Origin: JBBTIS01 sp038059855
GTDB lineage: Bacteria; Elusimicrobiota; Elusimicrobia; JACQPE01
Direction of reading: 5' to 3'
NCBI GenBank assembly: GCA_964357255.1
Contig: CAYHKQ010000038.1
Coordinates: 1 to 24,380 of the forward strand
Length of the DNA stretch: 24,380 nt
Every line of letters begins with the position of its first letter. Position 1 is the first letter of the stretch. Under the pieces are notes generated by a model, which saw nothing but the letters and a program-made list of their open reading frames with translations, did not search any database and was not told the DNA's origin. Of the stretch, positions 1 through 7,962 are shown piece after piece. Made by a program: the position numbers and the translations under genes.

Positions 1-893
1 TTCACGAAGCCGTCAATTTTACTCTTGTCAGCGCGGACGAGGTTCGTAGCCTTTGCGGGGAGATGGCGCTGGAAGCGTCGCCGGCACTGTCTAACCCGGT
101 CTCGAGCGAATTAGAGATACTGCGTCCTTCATTGTTGCCCGGACTTTACAAGAATTGGCGTCAAAACAGCCATCATGTCAAACGACGGGTTTTTTTGCAG
201 GAGACAGGCCATGCCTACCGCTTACGCGCCAATTCCGGCGATCCCCGATCGAGCGTTAAATATTGGGGCGCTATTAGCTACGGTCCGGTAGCCCTGCCTT
301 ACTGGAAGGAAAAAGAGCCGGTTGAGATGGGATTTTGGGAAATGGCCGGACTTATGGAGTCGGCGCTGGCTGGGTTGCGCGTGCCGGTTTTGCGCGAACT
401 TTGCGCTTTTGCCTACGATTCTTTCCATCCGCATTTCCAATGGGATTGGACGGTTGAAGGTCGTCCAATCGGTTCGATGGCTACTTTAGCCACCAAGGAT
501 TCTCTTGATCAGCGCCATGCCTCCAGTTTGGTCTACGCTGAAATTAATCTTGACATTTTAGGGGATTGGATGAGCCGACAGGAAGCGTATCGTTATGCGC
601 CGGCCCTTGGCGCGGATTTGATTGAGCGCGATTTGGCGATTATTGTGGGCAGGGAGGTTTCCTGGGCGGCAATTTTAGGGTGCGCTCGCCGGGCGCTTGG
701 GAGCCTGTTGCGGGAAATACGGCCTTTTGACCTCTACGTTTCCAAAAAGTTGGGCGCAGATAAAAAAAGCGTAGCTTTCCGCCTGGCCTTTGAACCCCAA
801 GACAAAACACCCTCTGCGCAGGAAATTCAGAATTGGCTTAACGCGGTAATCGCTCAACTTGCCCAAGATTTGGGAGCCGCTTTGCGTGATTAA
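1..893 (+). CDS. pheT: Phenylalanyl-tRNA synthetase beta subunit, C-terminal part (5' end outside window)
   Basis: This is the 3' part of the beta subunit of the heterotetrameric cytoplasmic enzyme that charges tRNA-Phe. The frame is open from position 3, upstream of the internal ATG at 63, so the gene enters from the left. The stretch NPVSSELEILRPSLLPGL is the characteristic start of the catalytic-like B6/B7 module of PheT, followed by the VFLQETGHAYR strand. The last ~90 residues (RPFDLYVSKKLGADKKSVAF onward, with the tail LAQDLGAALRD) match the ferredoxin-like anticodon-binding FDX-ACB domain that ends every bacterial PheT. The C-terminus is complete. The stop overlaps the next start as TAATG, which indicates translational coupling. 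The family assignment is secure. PheS would be expected upstream, outside the window. Confidence 0.95.
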   Translation, partial: HEAVNFTLVSADEVRSLCGEMALEASPALSNPVSSELEILRPSLLPGLYKNWRQNSHHVKRRVFLQETGHAYRLRANSGDPRSSVKYWGAISYGPVALPYWKEKEPVEMGFWEMAGLMESALAGLRVPVLRELCAFAYDSFHPHFQWDWTVEGRPIGSMATLATKDSLDQRHASSLVYAEINLDILGDWMSRQEAYRYAPALGADLIERDLAIIVGREVSWAAILGCARRALGSLLREIRPFDLYVSKKLGADKKSVAFRLAFEPQDKTPSAQEIQNWLNAVIAQLAQDLGAALRD

Positions 894-1138
894 TGGATAA
901 GATTTTTCGTGAAGAATTCGACGCCGTAGAGTCCTTATTGCGGGAACTGGCCAAGCGCCATAAGTCGGCATATCAGGAAACAAGCCAACTCCATAGCCTG
1001 GTGGCGGCCATGGAATCGGATTATAAGAAGGCGTCCCGTTTGCTTAACGAGCACGAGAAAATGCTCAAAGAGCGCGAACGCGCCAAGGATAAGATTGGCG
1101 CTCTTTTGGTGAAACTCGAAGAACTCAGGATTTCATGA
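893..1138 (+). CDS. Small coiled-coil protein, possible ZapA partner
   Basis: An 81-residue protein that I do not recognise as a named family. It is almost entirely charged helix, with heptad-like Leu/Ala spacing from about residue 8 to 80 and no signal peptide or membrane segment, so it is probably a cytoplasmic coiled-coil dimer. Its start overlaps the pheT stop by one base and its end overlaps zapA by four bases (ATGA), so the three are translationally coupled. The length and coiled-coil nature resemble the divisome protein ZapB, which bridges ZapA to the chromosome in E. coli. That parallel rests only on size, fold and position next to zapA; no diagnostic motif is visible. Confidence 0.7.
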   Translation: MDKIFREEFDAVESLLRELAKRHKSAYQETSQLHSLVAAMESDYKKASRLLNEHEKMLKERERAKDKIGALLVKLEELRIS

Positions 1139-1431
1139 TTAAGGAAAAAATCGCCGTTGAAATTTTGGGGCGCACCTACGAGCTTGACGCGGAGGGCATG
1201 ACTCCGATGGAAGCCGGCGCTTTGGCCCAGTTCGTTTCCGAACGAATGGAAGAGCTTGCCCGGAACAACCATGTGGTGGACACGTCGCGTTTGGCCGTTT
1301 TGACGGCTTTAAATTTCGCCGATGAGTTAAGGCGCTTGGAGGCGCAACACGAAGAACTGACGCAGACGATTGACCGGCGTCTTGGTATTTTTAAAAAAAT
1401 ATTGGAGGAGGCGTTGAAGGTGGCGGGGTGA
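1135..1431 (+). CDS. zapA: Cell division protein ZapA
   Basis: A 98-residue ZapA-family protein. ZapA binds FtsZ in the cytoplasm and bundles its protofilaments at the Z-ring. The sequence has the family order: an N-terminal beta hairpin (VEILGRTYELDAEGMTP), a short helix (ALAQFVSERMEELARN), the conserved segment DTSRLAVLTALNFADELRRL, and a C-terminal coiled coil. The start ATG overlaps the stop of the upstream coiled-coil gene and the stop overlaps the following GTG start, so it sits in the middle of a coupled cluster. Position downstream of pheT matches the common bacterial pheT-zapA neighbourhood. The length is normal for the family. Confidence 0.9.
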   Translation: MIKEKIAVEILGRTYELDAEGMTPMEAGALAQFVSERMEELARNNHVVDTSRLAVLTALNFADELRRLEAQHEELTQTIDRRLGIFKKILEEALKVAG

Positions 1432-1739
1432 GCGTAAAATCTCATCTGATTGAATGTCCGTTTTGCAGGGGAACCCTGGAGGTGGGGGCTGATTCTGGAA
1501 AAGTGCTCCAAAAATGGCCCTCCGGCCGGCTTCAAGGGGGGTCCCCCGAGGAGCGATTTGGCGACGCCTTAAAAAAGATGGACGAAGCCAAGAAAAAAAG
1601 AGAAGACTATTTTTCCAACGCCGCTTCTGAAATGCAAGACAAAAAAAAGAAGGCTCAACGGCTTTTTGAGGAACAGGTCAAAAAGATCAAAAAGGAGGGG
1701 CTGGAAACGCCGCCCGAACGCCCATTCGATTTTGACTGA
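1428..1739 (+). CDS. Small CxxC-containing coiled-coil protein of unknown function
   Basis: A 103-residue unrecognised protein read from a GTG start that overlaps the zapA stop (GTGA). The N-terminus has a single CPFC knuckle in a beta-strand context (IECPFCRGTLEVGADSGKVL), like half of a rubredoxin-type zinc ribbon. With only one Cys pair, metal binding would need dimerisation or another partner. Residues ~40-95 are a very Lys/Glu-rich helix (ALKKMDEAKKKREDY onward), probably coiled coil. There is no export signal. It could act with ZapA and the upstream coiled-coil protein, but only gene order supports that. The open frame, overlap with zapA and consistent amino acid composition support a real gene. 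Confidence 0.7.
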   Translation: MSVKSHLIECPFCRGTLEVGADSGKVLQKWPSGRLQGGSPEERFGDALKKMDEAKKKREDYFSNAASEMQDKKKKAQRLFEEQVKKIKKEGLETPPERPFDFD

Positions 1740-1758
1740 TTCTTGGGTCTCACCGCCG

Positions 1759-3054
1759 ATGGAACTTTTCGCAAAAAAGGAAAATATTTTATTGCCTCTG
1801 GCGCGCAGGGCGGCGCCCGCAGGCCTTGGCGAGTTCGCCGGCCAGCGACATTTGGTGGGACCGGATGCGCCGATTCGTTGCGCGCTCGAAGCAGGCCGGC
1901 CGTTTAATGCCATTTTTTTCGGTCCGCCCGGTTGCGGCAAAACGGCTTTGGCCCGGGTTATGGCCAAGGGGTTGGGTTTGGAGGCGGTGGAGATCAGTTG
2001 TGTGACGACCGGCGTCCCCGTCATCCGCCAGACTATGGAGGCGGCCCGCCTGCGCCACGAAGGCGGCGGCAAGCCCACCTTTTTTGTTTTAGACGAAATC
2101 CACCATCTCAATCGCACTCAACAGGACATTCTTTTGCCTTATATGGAGTCGGGCGCCATCGCTTTAATAGGGCTGACCACGGAAAATCCGTTTTTCTACA
2201 TTCACCGCGCCGTTCTTTCGCGGGCCTTAGTTTATGAATTCAATCGTCTTGAGGATGAGGACCTTGACCATATCTTAAAAAACGGCCTTGAACTTTGCGC
2301 TAAAGAAGGTAAAGACTTGCGCCTTGACCGGGAGGCGGCGCGGTATTTGGTCCGTTTTGCCTCAGGCGATGCGAGAAAACTTATGAATGCGTTGGAATTT
2401 TTAGCGGGACACGGAGGAAAGGGCGCGCGGGAGGGGGAATTCAAACGCCAGGACTTAGAACGGCTTCTTGGCTTAAAACAGCTCACCTATGACAAAAAAG
2501 AGGACAGTCATTACGATACGGCCAGCGCCTTTATCAAGGCGATGCGCGGTAGCGATCCGGACGCTACCGTCTACTGGCTGGCCAAAATGATCGCGGGCGG
2601 GGAAGACCCTAGATTTGTCGCCCGGCGCATCGTGATCGCGGCGAGCGAAGACGTGGGCAACGCCGATCCATTGGCGTTGGTTGTGGCCCAAAGCGCTTTT
2701 CATGCGGTCGAAGTATTGGGGCTTCCCGAAGGCGCCATCCCCTTGGCTCAAGCCGCGATTTATGTGGCATCGGCGCCCAAATCCAATGCCTCTTATCTTG
2801 CGCTTGGGGCGGCGCAAGAAGAATTGCGCCACGGTCAATCCCAGGAAGTTCCCAATTGCCTCAAGGACGCCAATAATGACGCCAAGTTGGGCCACGGGCA
2901 AGACTATCTCTATGCCCATGACTATCCGGACCATTTCGTCGAGCAGAAATATATGGAAAATTTTAAATTGTTTTACCGGCCTACGGACCTGGGGGCTGAA
3001 TCCGCCATCCGCGCCCGCTTAGAAAAACTCTGGAAAAGAAAATATGGCTCATGA
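1759..3054 (+). CDS. rarA: Replication-associated recombination protein A (RarA/MgsA AAA+ ATPase)
   Basis: A 431-residue cytoplasmic AAA+ ATPase of the RarA/MgsA/WRNIP1 family, which acts at stalled replication forks with SSB. Walker A is GPPGCGKT (residues 55-62) and Walker B is FVLDEIHHLN (109-118). The segment IGLTTENPFF is the sensor-1 region typical of RarA, and SGDARKLMNALE is sensor 2. The C-terminal tetramerisation region is present, including the signature KAMRGSDPDATVYWLAKMI and SEDVGNADPLAL. The frame is open upstream to an ATG at 1666, but that would overlap the previous gene by 74 bp and add residues absent from the family. The ATG at 1759 gives the expected N-terminus (MELF, then the LARRAAP helix). 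The end overlaps the prenyl synthase gene by 11 bp. Confidence 0.93.
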   Translation: MELFAKKENILLPLARRAAPAGLGEFAGQRHLVGPDAPIRCALEAGRPFNAIFFGPPGCGKTALARVMAKGLGLEAVEISCVTTGVPVIRQTMEAARLRHEGGGKPTFFVLDEIHHLNRTQQDILLPYMESGAIALIGLTTENPFFYIHRAVLSRALVYEFNRLEDEDLDHILKNGLELCAKEGKDLRLDREAARYLVRFASGDARKLMNALEFLAGHGGKGAREGEFKRQDLERLLGLKQLTYDKKEDSHYDTASAFIKAMRGSDPDATVYWLAKMIAGGEDPRFVARRIVIAASEDVGNADPLALVVAQSAFHAVEVLGLPEGAIPLAQAAIYVASAPKSNASYLALGAAQEELRHGQSQEVPNCLKDANNDAKLGHGQDYLYAHDYPDHFVEQKYMENFKLFYRPTDLGAESAIRARLEKLWKRKYGS

Positions 3055-3919
3055 CGGTATATTGAATACGCTTTTTGAATCTCAAAAAAAGCTTGTTGAT
3101 CTGGCTCTCAAAAAGCATCTTTGCCAATTTTTTGCTCCCGGCCTGTTGCGGACCGCGGCCGTGTACGCCCTTTTTCCCGGCGGCAAACGAATCCGTCCGC
3201 TTTTAGCCTTGATCGTGGCCGATGGCGTCAATGCTTCACCCCAAGAAGCGTTGACATTTGCCTGCGCCCTGGAGATCCTCCATAATTACACCTTAATCCA
3301 CGACGACTTGCCGGCCATGGATAATGATGATTTTCGCCGCGGTAAACCCACCGTCCATCGCAAATTTGGCGAAGCCTGCGCCATTCTTTTAGGTGACGCA
3401 TTTCTGACTCATTCCTTCGAACTCTTGGGCCTATTAAATCGGCCCGAATTGATCCGATTGGTCGCCCAATCCGCAGGCGGCCAGGGGATTATTTTAGGCC
3501 AGACCTTGGACCTGAATTTGGACAAAAGAACGAAAAAAAACGTCTCAACCCTCGATCATATCAATGAACTCAAAACCGCCCGTCTTTTTGAAGCCACAAT
3601 CGTCGGCGCGGCTCTTTTGGCGCCCCAGCCCTTGCACATTCCGGCCATCCGGCAATTTCAAAAATTCGCTCAATTTTTCGGCCTTTGTTTTCAAATGGCG
3701 GACGATTTGGCTGACGCGTCCCAAGAATCTCAAAAAGGCGTGGGAACGCTCTCTAGCCTCCAAAGCCGACAGAATTTGGTCCAAGCGCTGGATGCCTCCG
3801 GCAAACGCCTGGAAATCCAAACCGCTCTACTGCCTTTAAAAAATTCAAGCCGCCGGTCGTTGACGAAACTTGTCCAGTTTCTTTTTAATTCCTCTGTTGC
3901 GCAATCGAATTGTGCATAA
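3044..3919 (+). CDS. ispA: Polyprenyl (farnesyl/geranylgeranyl) diphosphate synthase
   Basis: A 291-residue trans-prenyl chain synthase that condenses isopentenyl diphosphate with allylic diphosphates. The family hallmarks are visible: GGKRIRP (residues 46-52), the first Asp-rich motif DDLPAMD (87-93) with the following RRGKPT, and the second Asp-rich motif DDLAD (220-224). The aromatic residue five positions before the first motif and the two-residue insertion in it are typical of bacterial short-chain (C15 or C20) synthases; the exact product cannot be read from sequence. In many bacteria dxs follows ispA, but here tlyA follows directly. The 5' end overlaps rarA by 11 bp. The C-terminal ~40 residues are weakly conserved. 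Confidence 0.9.
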   Translation: MAHDGILNTLFESQKKLVDLALKKHLCQFFAPGLLRTAAVYALFPGGKRIRPLLALIVADGVNASPQEALTFACALEILHNYTLIHDDLPAMDNDDFRRGKPTVHRKFGEACAILLGDAFLTHSFELLGLLNRPELIRLVAQSAGGQGIILGQTLDLNLDKRTKKNVSTLDHINELKTARLFEATIVGAALLAPQPLHIPAIRQFQKFAQFFGLCFQMADDLADASQESQKGVGTLSSLQSRQNLVQALDASGKRLEIQTALLPLKNSSRRSLTKLVQFLFNSSVAQSNCA

Positions 3920-3949
3920 AAATAGGGACCAAGAGGTATTGGCTTTCCG

Positions 3950-4717
3950 ATGAAAGAAAGGGGAAGTCGTAAGAGGTGTTTTTGTAGGCTCGATGAGATG
4001 CTCGTTCAGCGAGGGCTGGCCCACACGCGTTTTAAGGCATTGGCTCTCATTATGTCCGGCCGCGTCCTGGTTAAAGGGCAAGCTCAAACAAAAGGGGGGA
4101 GCCGGTTTGCGATGGATGCAGTCCTCGATATCCTGCCCGGCAAAATTCTCAAATATGTTTCGCGCGGCGGTTTAAAACTCGAAGCCGCGCTTCAAAGCCT
4201 CAATCTCGATGTTTCAGGTCGGATCGCTTTGGACATAGGAGCTTCGACCGGCGGCTTCACTGACTGTTTGCTTCAGGCCGGCGCCCAGTTGGTTTGGGCC
4301 GTTGATGTGGGCAAAGGTTTGCTCGATTCACGTCTGCGTAACAACCCCAAGGTGCGTTTGATGGAAAAATTAAACGCGCGTTATTTAATGCCGGATTTTT
4401 TTGACCCCAAACCTGATTTCGCCGTCATTGACGTTTCGTTTATTTCTCTCACCAAAATTCTCCCCGCCTTGGTCCCTTGTTTGGCGCGGCCTTTTGAAAT
4501 TTTGGCCATGGTCAAACCGCAGTTTGAGGCCGGACGAGGTCAGACCAAAGGAGGCGTCGTCAAAGACGCTCAAATTCGCGAGCAGGCCATTGAGAAAATC
4601 CGGCGATTCGCCGAGGATAATCTAAGCCTTCGGCTCGCGGGCGAATGTCCCAGCGCCTTGAGCGGCCCGGAAGGCAACGTGGAACATTTTCTTTATTTTA
4701 AAAACGGCGCCGCTTAA
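3950..4717 (+). CDS. tlyA: TlyA-family rRNA 2'-O-methyltransferase
   Basis: A 255-residue protein of the TlyA/hemolysin-A family. Members are cytoplasmic SAM-dependent enzymes that methylate ribose 2'-O positions in 16S and/or 23S rRNA; the hemolysin name is historical. An N-terminal S4 RNA-binding domain covers about residues 13-65 (RLDEMLVQRGLAHTR, GRVLVKG), followed by the linker VSRGGLKLEAAL. The Rossmann SAM-binding motif is LDIGASTGGFTDC (94-106). Downstream come AVDVGKG, VIDVSFISL, VKPQFEAGRG and the C-terminal SGPEGNVEHFLYF, all typical of the family. The start at 3950 adds about 12 basic residues before the usual N-terminus, and no closer in-frame start exists. It lies 30 bp after the prenyl synthase gene. 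Confidence 0.93.
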   Translation: MKERGSRKRCFCRLDEMLVQRGLAHTRFKALALIMSGRVLVKGQAQTKGGSRFAMDAVLDILPGKILKYVSRGGLKLEAALQSLNLDVSGRIALDIGASTGGFTDCLLQAGAQLVWAVDVGKGLLDSRLRNNPKVRLMEKLNARYLMPDFFDPKPDFAVIDVSFISLTKILPALVPCLARPFEILAMVKPQFEAGRGQTKGGVVKDAQIREQAIEKIRRFAEDNLSLRLAGECPSALSGPEGNVEHFLYFKNGAA

Positions 4718-4732
4718 CTGGGCCGGATTAAT

Positions 4733-4738
4733 TAAAAT
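4733..4738 (+). promoter_or_regulatory. Candidate -10 element for leuS
   Basis: The AT-rich hexamer TAAAAT ends 7 nt before the leuS start codon in the 28-bp gap after tlyA. No Shine-Dalgarno sequence is visible and no good -35 box lies at normal spacing. If it is real, transcription would begin at or next to the start codon. Readthrough from tlyA remains an alternative. Confidence 0.35.
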
Positions 4739-4745
4739 ACTTCCT

Positions 4746-7298
4746 ATGAGATACGAACCCCAAGCTATTGAGCCTAAGTGGCAGGAAAAATGGGAAGCGG
4801 CTGGGGTGTTTAAGACTCCATGGGCGGCCTCGGAGCGGAAGTTTTATATTCTGGACATGTTTCCTTATCCCTCGGCCGCGGGGCTTCATGTGGGGCATCC
4901 GGAGGGATATACGGCCACGGACATCATTGCCCGAATGAAGCGAATGCAGGGGATGGCCGTTTTGCACCCGATGGGTTGGGACGCATTCGGCCTGCCCACG
5001 GAAAATTACGCTATTCAAACGGGAATTCATCCGGCCAAGGCTACCGAGGCTTGCGTTGCCAATTTTAAACGCCAGATTAAGTCGCTCGGCTTCTCTTATG
5101 ACTGGGAGCGCGAAATTAATACGACGGAGCCAAGGTATTATCGCTGGACGCAATGGATTTTTCTTCAGCTTTTTAAAAAGGGATTGGCATACGAAGCCGA
5201 GGCGGCGATTAATTTTTGTCCGTCCTGCAGAACCGGTTTGGCCAATGAAGAAGTTCATCGAGGCGGCTGTGAGCGTTGCGGCGCGGCCGTCGAAAAAAAG
5301 GCTCTGCGCCAGTGGATGCTCAAGATTACGGCCTACGCGGACCGCTTGCTCGAAGACTTAGACGGCCTGGACTGGCCGGAATCTACGCTTGCCATGCAGA
5401 AGAATTGGATTGGCCGCTCAGACGGGGCGGAAGTGGATTTTGAAATTGCCCAGCCGGCCCAGGCGAGCGGCGAAATCATAAAAATTTTTACCACGCGGCC
5501 GGACACTCTTTTCGGCGCGACCTACATTGTGCTGGCGCCGGAGCATCCGTTGATCGGGAGAGTCACGACGCCTCTGCAGCGTCAAGCCGTTGAGGAATAT
5601 TGCCGCGCGGCAATTTATAAATCGGATATCGAACGCGCGGAGATTGGCCGCGTCAAGACCGGCGTTTTTACCGGCGGCTATGCCGTCAATCCCGTCAACC
5701 AAGAAAAAATTCCCGTGTGGGCCGCTGATTACGTTTTGATCCATTATGGCGCCGGCGCCATAATGGCGGTGCCGGGTCATGACCAACGGGATTTTGAATT
5801 TGCCAAGACCTTTGATCTTCCCATCAGGCAGGTGGTCCGGCCCGCGGCTGGAAAACATTTTCCCGTGGATAGGGCATACGAAGAGGAAGGCTACGCTTGT
5901 CATTCAGGGGAGTTTGACGGCACGCCGACCGAGGAATTCAAGGTCAAAATTACCAAACGTCTTAATGAAAAAGGCTTGGGCCGGGCCAAGCGCGCCTATA
6001 AACTTCGCGACTGGGTGTTCTCCCGCCAGCGCTATTGGGGCGAGCCCATTCCCATCGTGCATTGCAAGGGCGCTTGCGCTAAGGCCGTGCCGGTGCCGGA
6101 CGATCAATTGCCGCTAGAGCTTCCCAATGTCGGCGAATTTGAGCCTACCGGGACCGGCGACTCGCCGCTGGCCTTAATTCGAGGATGGGTTGAAACGAAA
6201 TGTCCGGCCTGCGGCGGGCCTGCGGAGCGCGAAACCAACACCATGCCGCAATGGGCGGGGTCATGTTGGTATTATCTTCGTTTTCTCGATCCCTGCAATG
6301 ACGACGCTCCTTGGGACAAAGCGTTGCAAGAGCGTTGGTCTCCCGTGGACCTTTATGTGGGCGGTTGCGAACATGCGGTGCTCCATCTCCTTTATGCGCG
6401 TTTTTGGCACAAAGTCCTTTATGACATTGGTTGGGTTTCGACGAAGGAGCCTTTCTTGAAACTTCGCCATCAGGGCATGATTCTTTCTTATAGCTATCAA
6501 GACCGCCTTGGCGCTTATCATGGGTATGACGAGGTGGACTTTGACTCCAAGCCCGCTAAACTCAAAGCCAACGGCGAATCTTTGGAGAAAAAAATCGAGA
6601 AGATGTCAAAGTCCAAAAAAAACGTGGTGAACCCCGATGAGGTGATCCGGCGATGGGGGGCGGACACCATGAGGCTTTATGAAATGTTTATGGGGGAATT
6701 TGAACTTTCCAAACCTTGGGACATGCGTTCCATTGAGGGGGTTCATCGCTTTTTGCAACGCGTGGCGAGGCTTTTTAAGGGAGAGGCGAGACCCGGAATG
6801 GAAAACGGCGATACGCATTTGCGTTTGAGGCATAAGACCATTAAATTAGTCACGGAGCGGATCGAAGCGTTCAAATTTAATACCGCCATTAGCGCGATTA
6901 TGGAATATGTCAACGCCTTGACTGCCGGACCCGTCGCCCTGGATGATCTTGAAACCTTGGTCAAACTCCTCTCGCCCTTTGCCCCGCATTTGGCCGAGGA
7001 GTGCTGGCAAGTTCTGGGAAACGCGCCATTTGTCTCCGTCGCGCCCTGGCCTTCCTTTGAATTAGCCTTGACACAGGATGAAAAGGTGGCTGTTCCGGTG
7101 CAGGTGAATGGCAAACTGCGCGATACGATGGAACTCGACCGTGGTAGCCTCGGCCAGGAGCATCTAGTCCGCTTGGCCAAGGAAAACCCGCGCGTATCAA
7201 AGTTCCTTGAAAATGTCAAAATTATAAAGGTCATTTATGTTCCAGGAAAAATTCTCAATTTCGTCGTCGCTCAAAATGAACAAAAAAACGGCTCTTAG
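4746..7298 (+). CDS. leuS: Leucyl-tRNA synthetase
   Basis: An 850-residue class I aminoacyl-tRNA synthetase that attaches leucine to tRNA-Leu in the cytoplasm, close to the usual bacterial length. The HIGH motif appears as HVGH (residues 48-51) and KMSKS is at 619-623. A zinc-knuckle insertion (CPSC followed by CERC) follows the first half of the catalytic domain. The CP1 editing domain, which hydrolyses mischarged tRNA, shows FTTRPDTLFGATY and HYGAGAIMAVPGHDQRD. The anticodon-binding and C-terminal domains are present (VQVNGKLRD). The start codon lacks a recognisable Shine-Dalgarno sequence. The 3' end overlaps the open frame of the next gene, but the likely lptE start at 7276 reduces this to 23 bp. 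A perfect 26-bp palindrome lies within the editing domain at 5741-5766. Confidence 0.97.
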   Translation: MRYEPQAIEPKWQEKWEAAGVFKTPWAASERKFYILDMFPYPSAAGLHVGHPEGYTATDIIARMKRMQGMAVLHPMGWDAFGLPTENYAIQTGIHPAKATEACVANFKRQIKSLGFSYDWEREINTTEPRYYRWTQWIFLQLFKKGLAYEAEAAINFCPSCRTGLANEEVHRGGCERCGAAVEKKALRQWMLKITAYADRLLEDLDGLDWPESTLAMQKNWIGRSDGAEVDFEIAQPAQASGEIIKIFTTRPDTLFGATYIVLAPEHPLIGRVTTPLQRQAVEEYCRAAIYKSDIERAEIGRVKTGVFTGGYAVNPVNQEKIPVWAADYVLIHYGAGAIMAVPGHDQRDFEFAKTFDLPIRQVVRPAAGKHFPVDRAYEEEGYACHSGEFDGTPTEEFKVKITKRLNEKGLGRAKRAYKLRDWVFSRQRYWGEPIPIVHCKGACAKAVPVPDDQLPLELPNVGEFEPTGTGDSPLALIRGWVETKCPACGGPAERETNTMPQWAGSCWYYLRFLDPCNDDAPWDKALQERWSPVDLYVGGCEHAVLHLLYARFWHKVLYDIGWVSTKEPFLKLRHQGMILSYSYQDRLGAYHGYDEVDFDSKPAKLKANGESLEKKIEKMSKSKKNVVNPDEVIRRWGADTMRLYEMFMGEFELSKPWDMRSIEGVHRFLQRVARLFKGEARPGMENGDTHLRLRHKTIKLVTERIEAFKFNTAISAIMEYVNALTAGPVALDDLETLVKLLSPFAPHLAEECWQVLGNAPFVSVAPWPSFELALTQDEKVAVPVQVNGKLRDTMELDRGSLGQEHLVRLAKENPRVSKFLENVKIIKVIYVPGKILNFVVAQNEQKNGS
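5741..5766. repeat. Perfect 26-bp palindrome inside leuS
   Basis: The left half is CCATTATGGCGCC and the right half is its exact reverse complement, with no spacer. It encodes the conserved IHYGAGAIMA segment of the LeuS editing domain, so the protein constraint explains part but not necessarily all of the symmetry. Confidence 0.9.
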
Positions 7299-7962
7299 CG
7301 CAGACCCTCAATATCCCCCTATCGCCTTTATCACCTTTATCGCCCTTATCGCCTTCTCCGGTTGCGCCAAAGACCAAGCCATGGTTTATAATCCTTCATC
7401 CCAAACGCTCCCGTCTAATATCAAGCGAATTGCCATGAAGCCTTTCGTCAATAAAACCCAGCAGTTCGCGCTTGAGGACAAGCTGACATTGAGCGTCAAT
7501 AATCGTTTTTTAACCGACGGGACTTACAAAATTACATCTATTGAAGAATCGGACGGAATTTTGGAAGGGGAAATTATGCGTTATATTCATATTCCGGTTT
7601 CATACGATTCCAATTTTGTAGCCACGCAATATAAAATGGACGTTATCGTGCGCATCCAGTTCGTTGACAAAGCCTCCAACCAGGTTCTTTGGGACGAGCC
7701 TAATTTAGTGGGCACGGTGACTTATCCCGTGGCCACCGCCCCGGGCGGAATGACCGAGGAGCAGGCGCGCGAGTTGGCGTGGGACAGGTTGTCCAAAGAT
7801 ATTTTAAAACGCACGATTCAAGGTTTTGGTTCGGTTACGGGAGAGTCTCAGAGAAAGATCGCCCCCATTGTTCCATCGCCCGCGGCCGAGGCGCCGCGCG
7901 ACACAATTGAACTGCCGCCCCCTCCCGGACCGCCGCCCCCTCCCCCGCCACCCCCTCAGTGA
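7276..7962 (+). CDS. lptE: LptE-like LPS-assembly lipoprotein
   Basis: About 228 residues from the ATG at 7276. A lipoprotein signal peptide ends in FSGC with the lipidated Cys at residue 30, so the protein should be anchored in the outer membrane. The body (LPSNIKRIAMKPFVNKTQQF, LEDKLTLSVNNRFLTDG, DGILEGEIMRYIHIPVSYD, WDEPNLVGTVTY) matches the LptE/RlpB fold. LptE plugs the LptD barrel during insertion of lipopolysaccharide. The leuS-lptE-holA order is the same as in E. coli, which supports the call. The signal-peptide core is encoded by a 9-bp tandem repeat. The C-terminus is a Pro-rich tail (PPPP, G, then nine Pro) that LptE normally lacks. The stop overlaps the holA GTG. The frame is open to an ATG at 7237, but that start would spoil the signal peptide. 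Confidence 0.85.
   Translation: MNKKTALSADPQYPPIAFITFIALIAFSGCAKDQAMVYNPSSQTLPSNIKRIAMKPFVNKTQQFALEDKLTLSVNNRFLTDGTYKITSIEESDGILEGEIMRYIHIPVSYDSNFVATQYKMDVIVRIQFVDKASNQVLWDEPNLVGTVTYPVATAPGGMTEEQARELAWDRLSKDILKRTIQGFGSVTGESQRKIAPIVPSPAAEAPRDTIELPPPPGPPPPPPPPPQ
7321..7356 (+). repeat. 9-bp tandem repeat, four units, in the lptE signal-peptide region
   Basis: Four consecutive 9-mers read ATCGCCTTT, ATCACCTTT, ATCGCCCTT and ATCGCCTTC, with a degenerate fifth unit just upstream. The period is a multiple of three, so it encodes the repeating hydrophobic tripeptide I-A/T-F/L that forms the signal-peptide core. Confidence 0.85.

Noticed and set aside
1666..1758. Upstream ATG extension of rarA
   Set aside because: It would overlap the previous gene by 74 bp and adds a basic N-terminus not found in RarA; the ATG at 1759 gives the family-typical start.
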